Assembly: GCF_001320245.1 (NCBI RefSeq)
Contig: NZ_BCBA01000048.1
Location: 59,886 to 123,885, forward strand
DNA: 64,000 nucleotides
Reading direction: 5' to 3'
From: Pseudomonas sp. NBRC 111124
Lineage (GTDB): Bacteria > Pseudomonadota > Gammaproteobacteria > Pseudomonadales > Pseudomonadaceae
Numbering within the stretch: position 1 is the first letter of the stretch; every line of letters starts with the position of its first letter. Of the stretch, positions 49,157 to 58,194 are shown piece by piece. Below the pieces are notes generated by a model. That model saw only the letters and a program-made list of their open reading frames with translations. It was not told the DNA's origin and ran no database searches. Position numbers and translations under genes: made by a program.

Positions 49157-50206
49157 TTAGTCGACCTCGGCCACGGTATCGATCAGGTTCGGACCACCCA
49201 GGCTGTGCAGGGCGGCGATGACTTTGCCGGGTTCCAGCAAGCGCAGGCAGTTGTAATGCCCGAAGCGGCAAGTGCGGTCGAAGCACGGGCTGCACTCGAT
49301 GCCAGTGCGCACCACTTCAACCTGTTCGGCCAGCGGCGGCGTGAAGCCTGGCGAGGTGGAGCCGTACACCGCGACCAGCGGGCGATTCAGCGCGGCGGCC
49401 ACATGCATCAGGCCGGAGTCGTTGGAGACCACGGCGTCGGCGCAAGACATCAGGTCGATGGCCTCAGCCAGCGAGGTTTCACCCGCCAGGTTATACGACT
49501 CTTCACGGAAACCCGGGATCAGGCGGTCGCGGATCTGCTCGCCGACCGGGTGATCATTCTTCGAGCCGAACAGCCACACCTGCCAGCCCTGGCGGATCAT
49601 CGCGTCGGCCACGGCGGCATAGTGCTCGGCCGGCCAGCGCTTGGCCTCACCAAACTCGGCACCAGGGCACAGCGCCAGCACCGGGCGATCCAGCGCCAGG
49701 CCGAACTTGGCCATGGCGGCTTCACGGCTTTGCGCCTCGATCTGCAGGTTCGGGCGTGGATATGGCTGCGGCAACTCGGTGCCAGGCGCGTAGGCCAGGG
49801 CCATGAAGCGCTCGATCATCAACGGGTAACGGGCCTTGTCCAGCTTGCGCACATCGTTGAGCAGGCCGAAACGCATTTCGCCGCGCCAACCAGTACGCTT
49901 GGGGATGCCGGCAAAGAACGGCACCAGCGCCGACTTCAGCGAGTTGGGCAGCAGGATGGCCTGGTCGTACTCGCCGGCCAGGGACTTGCCGATGCGCCGC
50001 CGCGTGGCCAGCTCCAGCGCGCCGTGGCCAAGCGGGAAGCTCAAGGCCTGGCGCACTTCGGGCATGCGTTCGAGGATCGGCCGGCTCCACTCGGGCGCCA
50101 GCACGTCGATCACGCAGTCGGGGTGCTGCTGTTTCAGGCACTGGAACAAGGTCTGCGCCATCACCATGTCGCCGACCCAGCTGGGGCCAATGATCAGTAT
50201 TCTCAT
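49157..50206 (-). CDS. waaF: LPS heptosyltransferase II
   Basis: Adds the second heptose of the inner core. 349 residues, GT9 family. MRILIIGPSWVGDMVMAQTL, LALCPGAEFGEAKRWP and VSNDSGLMHVAAALNRPLVA are hallmark segments. The ATG at 50206 starts exactly at the conserved N-terminus; upstream codons are non-homologous. First gene of the minus-strand core operon; 111 nt with a strong hairpin separate it from glnE. Confidence 0.95.
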   Translation of the reverse strand: MRILIIGPSWVGDMVMAQTLFQCLKQQHPDCVIDVLAPEWSRPILERMPEVRQALSFPLGHGALELATRRRIGKSLAGEYDQAILLPNSLKSALVPFFAGIPKRTGWRGEMRFGLLNDVRKLDKARYPLMIERFMALAYAPGTELPQPYPRPNLQIEAQSREAAMAKFGLALDRPVLALCPGAEFGEAKRWPAEHYAAVADAMIRQGWQVWLFGSKNDHPVGEQIRDRLIPGFREESYNLAGETSLAEAIDLMSCADAVVSNDSGLMHVAAALNRPLVAVYGSTSPGFTPPLAEQVEVVRTGIECSPCFDRTCRFGHYNCLRLLEPGKVIAALHSLGGPNLIDTVAEVD

Positions 50207-50225
50207 GCTTAGTCCAGAAACGCTC

Positions 50226-50261
50226 GGGGAGGCTACAGGCTGCATACAGCCTGGCCTCCCC
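50226..50261. other. Large hairpin in the glnE-waaF gap
   Basis: GGGGAGG-cta-CAGGCTG, loop CATA, CAGCCTG-g-CCTCCCC: two 7-bp helices separated by a small internal loop, 20 nt upstream of the waaF start. The plus strand has a T-rich flank but the genes run on the minus strand. It could be an attenuator or a 5'-leader structure of the waa message, or the 3' end of the glnE message. Confidence 0.5.
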
Positions 50262-50317
50262 TCTTTATATTCAGGCTATGTGGACGACAGTGTACCACTC
50301 GGGCCCTTTCCGGGCCT

Positions 50318-53251
50318 TCAGGTCAGCCCCAGCTCACCCCAGATCCGCCGCACCTGGCGGCGCTCATCGGCAAACTGCGCCGCATCGATCACCCCAGCCT
50401 GCTTCTGCAGGGCCTGGCGGTGCGACGCCGAGCGGAACGCCTTGTACACCTCACGCAACAGCACCGCGTCACTGGCCGGCATCAAACCTGCCTGCTCCAG
50501 CTCTTCCAGAATGCGGATGTTATCGGTCCATCGGAGTATGGCCGGGTGCTCGTGAGACCAGGCCAAAGCGGCGTATTGCACCATAAATTCGATATCGACG
50601 ATACCGCCGGCATCCTGCTTGATATCGAACGGCACACCGGCATCGAAGGCGTTGGCCGCAGTACCGGCAAGCGTGGCCTTGGTGCCGAGGTTGTCGCGCA
50701 TCTTGCCACGCATCTCGCTCACTTCGCTGCGCAACTTGGCAAGGTCCCGGGCCTGGCCCAGGACCTTGGCGCGCACGCCCTCGAACGCCGTCGCCACCTG
50801 CTTGCAGCCCACCAGCACACGGGCGCGCACCAGGGCCTGATGCTCCCAGGTCCAGGCCTCGCTCTGCTGATAGCGCTCGAACGCCCCCAGCGAGCTGACC
50901 AGCAGCCCCGCCGCGCCGGACGGGCGCAGACGCATGTCGACGTCATACAACTGGCCGGAGTTGGTCTGGGCGGTCAGCAGATGGATGATGCGCTGGCCCA
51001 GGCGTGTGAAGAACTGAGCACCGTCGATAGGCTTGGCACCATCGGTTTCCGCTTGCGGGTCGCCATCGTGAATGAACACCAGGTCCAGGTCCGAACCATG
51101 GCCCAGCTCCAGGCCGCCGACCTTGCCATAGCCGATGATGATAAAGCCCGGGTCGCACAGGCTGCCGTCGCTGCGCTTGGGCTGCCCATGGCGGGCCACG
51201 GTCTGGCGCCAGGCCAGGGCCAGCACCTGGTCGAGAATGGCTTCGGCCAGCCAGGTCAGGTAATCGCTGACTTTCATCAACGGCAGGTTGCCGCTGATCT
51301 CGGACGCGGCCACACGCAGGCTGTGGGCCAGCTTGAAGTGGCGAAGCGCTTCCATCTGCTGTTCCAGATCATCCTCAGGGATACGCGTCAGCCGCTCGCG
51401 CAGCTCGGCGGCCAGCTCCGGCGCCAGTGGCGGGCTGAACAGGCGGCCTTCGTTGAGCAGCTCATCGAGCAGCAACGGGTAGCGGGCGATCTGCTCGGCG
51501 ATCCACGGGCTGGCCGCGCAGAGGGTCAGCAAGCGCCGCAGGGCGCCAGGGTTTTCAGTCAGCAGCACCAGGTAAGCCGAACGCCGCGCCACAGCTTCGA
51601 CCAGCGGCAGCACGCGCTCCAGCACCAGGTCCGGGTTGTCATGCTCCACGGCCTGGGCCAGCAAGCGCGGGATGAAGGCATCCAGGCGCTCGCGGCCGAT
51701 GCGCTGCATCGAGCGCAGCTGCGGGCTGGCGCGCAGCCCGGCCAAGCGGCGCAGGGCTTCAGCTGGCTGTTTGAAGCCGGCCTCTTCCAGCTGGCGACCC
51801 GCGGCATCTTCATCCTGGGCCTGTTCCCACAGTGGCGACCACTCGCCACCCACTACCAGCTCGCCTTCACCTTCGTCTTCATCCGGGTCGGCGATGACCT
51901 GGCGGAAGTGCCAGTCGACCCGACCGCGCCAGTACATCAGTTGATCGTGGAAGCTCTGCCAGTCGGCAAAGCCAAGCATATAGGCAACACGCTCACGGTC
52001 GAGCTCGCTGTCCGGCAGCATCTGCGTCTGGCGGTCGGCGATGGCCTGGATCGCGTGTTCGGTATATCGCAGGAACTCATAACCTTCGCGCAGCTCTGCG
52101 ACCACGGCGGGTGGCAGGTATCCCTGGCCTTCCAGGGTTGCCAGCACCTTGAGCAGAGGCCGCAGTTGCAGGCTCAGGTCACGGCCCCCGTGGATCAGTT
52201 GGAAGGCCTGGGCGATGAACTCGACCTCGCGGATGCCACCGGCACCCAGCTTGATGTTGTCGGCCATGCCTTTGCGCCGCACTTCCTGCTGTATCAGCTG
52301 CTTCATGGTGCGCAGCGCTTCGATCGCCGAGAAGTCCAGGTAGCGTCGGTACACGAATGGCTTGAGCATTTCCTGCAGTTGCGCGCCAGCAGCCTGGTCA
52401 CCGGCCACCACCCGCGCCTTGATCATCGCATAGCGTTCCCAGTCGCGCCCCTGGTCCTGGTAGTACTGCTCCAGCGCATTGAAGCTGAGCACCAGCGCGC
52501 CGGCCGAGCCGTAGGGGCGCAGGCGCATGTCGACACGGAACACGAAGCCGTCGACGGTGACCGGGTCGAGTGCCTTGATCAGACGCTGGCCCAGGCGGGT
52601 GAAGAACTCCTGGTTTTCCAGCGAGCGTTTCACCCCTTCGGTTTCGCCGTTTTCGGGGAAGGCGAAGATCAGGTCGATATCCGACGACAGGTTCAGCTCC
52701 ACCGCGCCCAGCTTGCCCATGCCCAACACCACCATGTGCTGCGGCTGGCCACTGCGGTTGCCGATCGGTGTGCCGAACTGCTGACAGTGGCGCGGGTACA
52801 GCCACTGGTAGGCTTCGTCGATGGCCGCGTCGGCGAGGTCAGACAGGTCGCGGCAGGTTTCGCCGAGATCGGCCTGGCGGGTAATGTCACGCCAGATGAT
52901 GCGCAGCTGCTGGCGGTTGCGCTCACGGCGCAGGTTACGCGCCAGCTCATCTTCACTCTGCGCGGCCTGGGCTACGGCAGCGATGTGCCCGCGCAGCTCG
53001 CCCGGGGCGTAACGACGGTCCAGTTCACCGCTGGCGATCAGGGCGAAGAGCATGCCCGGCTCGCGCTGGGCCACGCCAAGTACGAAGTCACTGGCAGCGG
53101 CAACCTGATCGAACTGTTGCCGGTGCAACGGGGACCAAGTGTTCAGGTAGAGATCAGCGTGGCCTGCCACGGCATCGCTCAGGAACTGCTGGTTGCGAAC
53201 GACCAGCGGTTGCAGGGAAGCAGGCAGTTCGAGCGGCAAAGGTAGGCGCAT
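50318..53251 (-). CDS. glnE: Bifunctional glutamine synthetase adenylyltransferase / adenylyl-removing enzyme
   Basis: 977 residues, usual length for GlnE. It adds and removes AMP on glutamine synthetase in response to PII and glutamine. Two nucleotidyltransferase domains are visible: N-terminal (deadenylylating) with LNLSSDIDLIFAFPENGETE, about residue 190, and C-terminal (adenylylating) with LGHGSDLDLVFIHDGDPQAE, about residue 720. They are joined by a helical regulatory region. The ATG at 53251 opens MRLPLPLELPASLQPLVVRN. Here waaF follows directly; there is no ilvE between them as in P. aeruginosa. Confidence 0.96.
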   Translation of the reverse strand: MRLPLPLELPASLQPLVVRNQQFLSDAVAGHADLYLNTWSPLHRQQFDQVAAASDFVLGVAQREPGMLFALIASGELDRRYAPGELRGHIAAVAQAAQSEDELARNLRRERNRQQLRIIWRDITRQADLGETCRDLSDLADAAIDEAYQWLYPRHCQQFGTPIGNRSGQPQHMVVLGMGKLGAVELNLSSDIDLIFAFPENGETEGVKRSLENQEFFTRLGQRLIKALDPVTVDGFVFRVDMRLRPYGSAGALVLSFNALEQYYQDQGRDWERYAMIKARVVAGDQAAGAQLQEMLKPFVYRRYLDFSAIEALRTMKQLIQQEVRRKGMADNIKLGAGGIREVEFIAQAFQLIHGGRDLSLQLRPLLKVLATLEGQGYLPPAVVAELREGYEFLRYTEHAIQAIADRQTQMLPDSELDRERVAYMLGFADWQSFHDQLMYWRGRVDWHFRQVIADPDEDEGEGELVVGGEWSPLWEQAQDEDAAGRQLEEAGFKQPAEALRRLAGLRASPQLRSMQRIGRERLDAFIPRLLAQAVEHDNPDLVLERVLPLVEAVARRSAYLVLLTENPGALRRLLTLCAASPWIAEQIARYPLLLDELLNEGRLFSPPLAPELAAELRERLTRIPEDDLEQQMEALRHFKLAHSLRVAASEISGNLPLMKVSDYLTWLAEAILDQVLALAWRQTVARHGQPKRSDGSLCDPGFIIIGYGKVGGLELGHGSDLDLVFIHDGDPQAETDGAKPIDGAQFFTRLGQRIIHLLTAQTNSGQLYDVDMRLRPSGAAGLLVSSLGAFERYQQSEAWTWEHQALVRARVLVGCKQVATAFEGVRAKVLGQARDLAKLRSEVSEMRGKMRDNLGTKATLAGTAANAFDAGVPFDIKQDAGGIVDIEFMVQYAALAWSHEHPAILRWTDNIRILEELEQAGLMPASDAVLLREVYKAFRSASHRQALQKQAGVIDAAQFADERRQVRRIWGELGLT

Positions 53252-53437
53252 GGTCTATCCTTGATCGGCGTGAAATGGAGGGGAAAAAGCGGCCAAGAGG
53301 AAGCCGGACCTCGGTTGGACTGTCATACAAAAGTTGGAAATAGCTGAAAAAAACGAATCATTGGCAAGAAACATCAAGATCCACCTGTTCGCGACACACC
53401 GCCAACCAACATGAACGTTTTTCCTCACAAGCCAAGG

Positions 53438-53454
53438 TGCGACCAAACGTCGCA
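53438..53454. promoter_or_regulatory. TGCGAC-CAAAC-GTCGCA dyad upstream of aceE
   Basis: A perfect 6-5-6 inverted repeat ending 4 nt before the first RccR-type site. Aligned with the glcB-upstream dyad it gives the shared pattern GCGACCAA-N2/3-GTCGCAT. Regulator unknown. Confidence 0.5.
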
Positions 53455-53458
53455 TTTG

Positions 53459-53473
53459 TGTAGTTTTACTACT
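53459..53473. promoter_or_regulatory. RccR/HexR-type 15-bp operator 1 upstream of aceE
   Basis: TGTAGT-TTT-ACTACT: 14 of 15 positions fit the dyad TGTAGT-N3-ACTACA. Its centre is exactly 52 bp (five helical turns) from that of operator 2, so two bound dimers would face the same side of the DNA. Confidence 0.65.
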
Positions 53474-53510
53474 ACCCATGACGTGCAAAAGCATGAAATG
53501 CCGGAGCAAA

Positions 53511-53525
53511 TGTAGTAAAACTACA
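53511..53525. promoter_or_regulatory. RccR/HexR-type 15-bp operator 2 upstream of aceE
   Basis: TGTAGTAAAACTACA, a perfect 6-3-6 dyad of the length described for the RccR site at aceE in P. fluorescens, as I recall. It also resembles the HexR form TGTAAT-N3-ATTACA with one change per arm. Confidence 0.7.
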
Positions 53526-53634
53526 CGGCGCCGGGAGACACCCCGGTAATCCAAGAATTCACGACGTCTGCCCATAAGGCCAGTCGCAAACTCAGGCCCC
53601 CGATTCTGGTGGCCTTTCCGCCCTGGAGCAAGCC

Positions 53635-56280
53635 ATGCAAGACCTCGATCCAATCGAAACCCAGGAATGGCTGGATGCCCTGGAGTCGGTCCTCGACAAA
53701 GAAGGCGAAGACCGCGCTCATTACCTGATGACCCGCATGGGCGAGCTGGCCACCCGCAGTGGCTCCCAGCTGCCGTACGCAATCACCACGCCATACCGCA
53801 ACACCATCCCTGTCACCCACGAAGCACGCATGCCTGGCGACCTGTTCATGGAACGCCGCATTCGCTCGATGGTGCGTTGGAACGCGCTGGCCATGGTGAT
53901 GCGCACCAACCTGAAGGATTCGGACCTGGGCGGCCACATCTCCAGCTTCGCTTCCAGTGCCACCCTGTACGACATCGGCTTCAACTACTTCTTCCAGGCG
54001 CCAACGGAAGAACACGGCGGCGACCTGATCTTCTTCCAGGGCCACGCATCGCCAGGCGTCTACGCCCGTGCCTTCATGGAAGGCCGCATCAACGAAGACC
54101 AGATGAACAACTTCCGTCAGGAAGTGGACGGCAACGGCCTGTCTTCGTACCCGCACCCATGGCTGATGCCTGACTTCTGGCAGTTCCCGACCGTTTCGAT
54201 GGGTCTGGGCCCGATCCAGGCTATCTACCAGGCACGCTTCATGAAGTACCTGGAAGCCCGTGGCTTCATCCCGGCCGGCAAGCAGAAGGTCTGGTGCTTC
54301 ATGGGCGACGGCGAGTGCGACGAGCCGGAATCCCTGGGCGCAATCGCCCTGGCTGGCCGCGAGAAGCTGGACAACCTGATCTTCGTCATCAACTGCAACC
54401 TGCAGCGCCTCGACGGCCCGGTTCGCGGCAACGGCAAGATCATCCAGGAACTCGAAGGCGTGTTCCGTGGCGGTGGCTGGAACGTCAACAAGGTCGTCTG
54501 GGGCCGCTTCTGGGACCCACTGTTCGCCAAGGACACCAACGGTGCCCTGCAGCGCCGCATGGACGAAGTCATCGACGGCGAGTACCAGAATTACAAAGCC
54601 AAAGACGGCGCGTACGTTCGTGAGAACTTCTTCAACACGCCAGAACTCAAGGCCATGGTCGAAGACCTGTCCGACGACGAGATCTGGAAGCTCAACCGTG
54701 GCGGCCACGACCCGTACAAGGTCTACGCAGCGTACCACCAGGCTGTGAACCACAAGGACCAGCCGACCGTCATCCTGGCCAAGACCATCAAGGGTTACGG
54801 TACCGGTGCTGGCGAAGCCAAGAACACCGCGCACAACACCAAGAAGGTCGACGTCGACAGCCTGCGTCACTTCCGTGACCGCTTCGACATCCCGGTCAAG
54901 GATGCCGACCTTGAGAACCTGCCGTTCTTCAAGCCCGAAGAAGGTTCTGCCGAAGCCAAGTACCTGGCCGAGCGCCGCAATGCCCTGGGTGGTTTCGTGC
55001 CTCAGCGCCGCGCCAAGAGCTTCAGCGTGCCGACTCCACCACTGGAAACGCTGAAAGCGATCCTGGACGGTTCGGGCGACCGCGAAATCTCCACCACCAT
55101 GGCCTTCGTGCGTATCCTCGCGCAGCTGGTCAAGGACAAGGACATCGGCCAGCGCATCGTCCCGATCATCCCGGACGAAGCCCGTACCTTCGGTATGGAA
55201 GGCATGTTCCGCCAGCTGGGCATCTACTCGTCGGTCGGCCAGCTCTACGAGCCAGTCGATAAAGACCAGGTGATGTTCTACCGCGAAGACAAGAAGGGCC
55301 AGATCCTCGAGGAAGGCATCAACGAAGCCGGCGCCATGTCGTCGTTCATCGCTGCCGGTACCTCGTACAGCTGCCACAACCAGCCGATGCTGCCGTTCTA
55401 CATCTTCTACTCGATGTTCGGCTTCCAGCGCATTGGCGACCTGGCCTGGGCCGCTGGCGACAGCCGCACCCGTGGCTTCCTGATCGGCGGTACCGCCGGC
55501 CGTACCACCCTCAACGGTGAAGGCCTGCAGCACGAAGACGGTCACAGCCACATGATGGCGGGCACCATCCCGAACTGCCGCACCTATGATCCAACCTACG
55601 GCTACGAGCTGGCGGTGATCATCCAGGACGGCATGAAGAAGATGACCGAAGAGCAACAGGACATCTTCTACTACATCACCGTGATGAACGAATCCTACCA
55701 GCAGCCAGCCATGCCGGCCGGTGTCGAGGAAGGCATCATCAAGGGCATGTACCTGCTCGAAGAAGACACTCGCGAAGCCGCGCACCATGTGCAGCTGATG
55801 GGCTCCGGCACCATCCTGCGCGAAGTCCGCGAAGCGGCGAAGATCCTGCGTGAAGAGTTCAACGTCGGCGCCGACGTATGGAGCGTCACCAGCTTCAACG
55901 AACTGCGTCGCGACGGCCTGGCCGTGGAACGTGCCAACCGCCTGAAGCCTGGCCAGAAGCCACAGCAGACCTACGTCGAGCAGTGCCTGAACGGTCGCAA
56001 AGGTCCGGTCATCGCGTCCACCGACTACATGAAGCTGTTCGCCGAGCAGATTCGCCAGTGGGTGCCGAGCAAAGAGTTCAAAGTCCTGGGTACCGACGGT
56101 TACGGTCGCAGCGACAGCCGCAAGAAGCTGCGTCACTTCTTCGAAGTCGACCGCCACTTCGTGGTGCTGGCTGCCCTGGAAGCCCTGGCTGACCGCGGCG
56201 AGATCGAACCCAAGGTTGTGGCTGACGCCATCGTCAAGTTCGGCATCGACCCGGACAAGCGCAACCCACTGGACTGCTGA
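53635..56280 (+). CDS. aceE: Pyruvate dehydrogenase E1 component (homodimeric type)
   Basis: Decarboxylates pyruvate with thiamine diphosphate and acetylates the lipoyl groups of E2. 881 residues, typical of homodimeric alpha2 E1. The ThDP motif is FMGDGECDEPES followed ~25 residues later by FVINCNLQR; RTTLNGEGLQHEDGHSH is also diagnostic. The ATG at 53635 gives MQDLDPIETQEWLDALESVL. It forms an operon with aceF, 13 nt downstream. The upstream dyads imply KDPG-linked regulation. Confidence 0.98.
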   Translation: MQDLDPIETQEWLDALESVLDKEGEDRAHYLMTRMGELATRSGSQLPYAITTPYRNTIPVTHEARMPGDLFMERRIRSMVRWNALAMVMRTNLKDSDLGGHISSFASSATLYDIGFNYFFQAPTEEHGGDLIFFQGHASPGVYARAFMEGRINEDQMNNFRQEVDGNGLSSYPHPWLMPDFWQFPTVSMGLGPIQAIYQARFMKYLEARGFIPAGKQKVWCFMGDGECDEPESLGAIALAGREKLDNLIFVINCNLQRLDGPVRGNGKIIQELEGVFRGGGWNVNKVVWGRFWDPLFAKDTNGALQRRMDEVIDGEYQNYKAKDGAYVRENFFNTPELKAMVEDLSDDEIWKLNRGGHDPYKVYAAYHQAVNHKDQPTVILAKTIKGYGTGAGEAKNTAHNTKKVDVDSLRHFRDRFDIPVKDADLENLPFFKPEEGSAEAKYLAERRNALGGFVPQRRAKSFSVPTPPLETLKAILDGSGDREISTTMAFVRILAQLVKDKDIGQRIVPIIPDEARTFGMEGMFRQLGIYSSVGQLYEPVDKDQVMFYREDKKGQILEEGINEAGAMSSFIAAGTSYSCHNQPMLPFYIFYSMFGFQRIGDLAWAAGDSRTRGFLIGGTAGRTTLNGEGLQHEDGHSHMMAGTIPNCRTYDPTYGYELAVIIQDGMKKMTEEQQDIFYYITVMNESYQQPAMPAGVEEGIIKGMYLLEEDTREAAHHVQLMGSGTILREVREAAKILREEFNVGADVWSVTSFNELRRDGLAVERANRLKPGQKPQQTYVEQCLNGRKGPVIASTDYMKLFAEQIRQWVPSKEFKVLGTDGYGRSDSRKKLRHFFEVDRHFVVLAALEALADRGEIEPKVVADAIVKFGIDPDKRNPLDC

Positions 56281-56293
56281 GGAGTATTTTTAA

Positions 56294-57934
56294 GTGAGCG
56301 AACTCATTCGCGTACCTGACATCGGCAGCGGTGAAGGTGAAATCATCGAGCTGTTCGTCAAGGTCGGTGATCGTATCGAGGCTGACCAGAGCCTGCTGAC
56401 CCTGGAGTCCGACAAGGCCTCCATGGAGATTCCGGCGCCCAAGGCCGGTGTGATCAAGGAACTGAAGGTCAAGCTGGGCGACCGCCTGAAAGAAGGCGAC
56501 GAGTTGCTGGTCCTGGAAGCCGAGGGCGCCGCTGCTGCGGCCCCTGAGGCTCCGGCTGCTGCCGCTGCTCCTGCTCAGGCTGCTGCGCCGGCTCCGGCCG
56601 CCGAAGCCGCCCCTGCTCCGGCAGCGGCCCCGGCTGCCGCCAGCGTGCAGGACATTCACGTACCGGACATCGGCTCGTCGGGCAAGGCCAAGATCATCGA
56701 AGTGCTGGTCAAGGTCGGCGACACCGTCGAAGCCGACCAGTCGCTGATTACCCTGGAGTCCGACAAGGCCTCCATGGAAATCCCGTCGCCGGCTGCCGGC
56801 GTGGTCGAAGAAGTCCTGTGCAAGCTGGAAGACGAAGTTGGCACTGGCGACCTGATCTTCAAGCTGAAAGTCGCTGGCGCTGCCCCGGCAGCCGCTCCGG
56901 CTCCGGCCGCTGCCGCACCGGCCAAGGCTGAAGCAGCTCCAGCTGCCGCACCTGCCGCTGCCGCCCCGGCAGCTGCTCCTGCTCCGGTCGCGACTGCACC
57001 GGCCGCCGGCAGCAATGCCAAGGTTCACGCCGGCCCGGCAGTTCGCCAGCTGGCCCGTGAATTCGGTGTGGAGCTGGGCGCAGTTGCCGCCACCGGCCCG
57101 CACGGTCGCATCCTCAAAGAAGACGTGCAGGTCTACGTCAAGGCGATGATGCAAAAGGCATCGGGCGCACCAACAGCCGCTGGCGCAACCGGCGGCGCTG
57201 GCATCCCGCCGATCCCGGCAGTGGACTTCAGCAAGTTCGGTGAAGTGGAAGAAGTCGCCCTCACCCGCCTGATGCAGGTCGGTGCCGCCAACCTGCACCG
57301 CAGCTGGCTGAACGTGCCGCACGTGACCCAGTTCGACTCTGCCGACATCACCGAGCTGGAAGCCTTCCGCGTTGCGCAGAAGGCTGTGGCCGAGAAGGCT
57401 GGCGTCAAGCTGACCGTGCTGCCACTGCTGCTCAAGGCCTGCGCCTTCCTGCTCAAGGAACTGCCGGACTTCAACAGCTCGCTGGCGCCAAGCGGCAAGG
57501 CCATCATCCGCAAGAAGTACGTGCACATCGGCTTCGCCGTGGACACCCCGGACGGCCTGCTGGTCCCTGTGATCAAGAACGTCGACCAGAAGAGCCTGCT
57601 GCAACTGGCTGCCGAAGCCGCTGCACTGGCCGAGAAGGCGCGCACCAAAAAGCTGTCGGCCGACGACATGCAAGGTGCCTGCTTCACCATCTCCAGCCTC
57701 GGCCACATTGGCGGCACCGGCTTCACGCCGATCGTCAACGCGCCGGAAGTGGCGATCCTGGGCGTCTCCAAGGCGACCATGCAGCCCGTCTGGGATGGCA
57801 AGGCCTTCCAGCCGAAGCTGATGCTGCCGCTGTCGCTGTCCTACGATCACCGTGTGATCAACGGCGCTGCCGCCGCGCGCTTCACCAAGCGCCTGGGCGA
57901 TGTGCTGGGCGATATCCGCACCATGCTGCTGTAA
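56294..57934 (+). CDS. aceF: Dihydrolipoyl acetyltransferase, E2 of pyruvate dehydrogenase
   Basis: 546 residues from a GTG at 56294 (GGAG at 56281-56284). Two lipoyl domains with attachment lysines K41 and K158 (LESDKASMEIP in both) are joined by Ala/Pro-rich linkers. A peripheral subunit-binding domain (about 250-285, GPAVRQLAREFGVELGAVAA) and the catalytic domain follow. The active site reads SYDHRVINGAAAARF: the usual DG after HRVI is NG, as known in Azotobacter vinelandii E2. Two lipoyl domains rather than the three of E. coli. Confidence 0.97.
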   Translation: MSELIRVPDIGSGEGEIIELFVKVGDRIEADQSLLTLESDKASMEIPAPKAGVIKELKVKLGDRLKEGDELLVLEAEGAAAAAPEAPAAAAAPAQAAAPAPAAEAAPAPAAAPAAASVQDIHVPDIGSSGKAKIIEVLVKVGDTVEADQSLITLESDKASMEIPSPAAGVVEEVLCKLEDEVGTGDLIFKLKVAGAAPAAAPAPAAAAPAKAEAAPAAAPAAAAPAAAPAPVATAPAAGSNAKVHAGPAVRQLAREFGVELGAVAATGPHGRILKEDVQVYVKAMMQKASGAPTAAGATGGAGIPPIPAVDFSKFGEVEEVALTRLMQVGAANLHRSWLNVPHVTQFDSADITELEAFRVAQKAVAEKAGVKLTVLPLLLKACAFLLKELPDFNSSLAPSGKAIIRKKYVHIGFAVDTPDGLLVPVIKNVDQKSLLQLAAEAAALAEKARTKKLSADDMQGACFTISSLGHIGGTGFTPIVNAPEVAILGVSKATMQPVWDGKAFQPKLMLPLSLSYDHRVINGAAAARFTKRLGDVLGDIRTMLL

Positions 57935-57942
57935 GGCGGCAC

Positions 57943-57976
57943 ACTGCCCCTCCTTGCGAGGGGCAGTACTCTTTTC
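57943..57976 (+). terminator. First terminator after aceF
   Basis: ACTGCCCCTC (57943-57952), loop CTTGC, GAGGGGCAGT (57958-57967): a perfect 10-bp stem 8 nt after the stop, followed by ACTCTTTTC. Confidence 0.8.
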
Positions 57977-57999
57977 GAGCTGCCACGCTCGTACCTCAA

Positions 58000-58026
58000 C
58001 CCCGTCGATTGGCGGGGCTTTTTTTT
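58000..58026 (+). terminator. Second terminator after aceF
   Basis: CCCCGTC (58000-58006), loop GATT, GGCGGGG (58011-58017) with one G-T pair, then a run of eight T (58019-58026). This is the stronger of the two tandem signals by its T-tract. Confidence 0.85.
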
Positions 58027-58194
58027 GTCCGGCGTCAGGCGCCAAAAATCCCAAGGCAACCTAAGGATTCCACCCCTGCGGCCGAAAACCTGTACATGAC
58101 ATCCCTCATGGCCGCTTGCCAGCCTCAGGGACATGATGCAACCTTGCCAGATGCGCCGCCGACCAGGCCGCGTCCCCCTTCAAGCGAGTCTTCG

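Larger units (their letters stand above)
53252..53634. promoter_or_regulatory. aceE control region (divergent glnE-aceE gap)
   Basis: 383 nt, no gene. AT-rich between about 53320 and 53530. It contains, in order, a GCGAC dyad (53438-53454) and two TGTAGT-N3-ACTACA/T dyads (53459-53473 and 53511-53525). The aceE ATG is 109 nt after the last one, with GGAG at 53622-53625 as ribosome-binding site. Confidence 0.7.

Noticed and set aside
50207..50317. Missing ilvE between glnE and waaF as a sign of deletion
   Set aside because: P. aeruginosa has ilvE there, but I recall the P. putida group with glnE directly next to waaF; no gene remnant is visible.
50420..53245. 941-codon plus-strand frame opposite glnE
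   Set aside because: Very long only because of high GC third positions in glnE; no recognisable domain and no ribosome-binding site.
53521..56157. 878-codon minus-strand frame opposite aceE
   Set aside because: Shadow of aceE, whose thiamine-diphosphate motifs and length are unambiguous.
57239..57934. Asn for Asp in the E2 active-site motif (HRVING) as a defect
   Set aside because: The same Asn is present in active Azotobacter vinelandii E2, so it is a normal variant.
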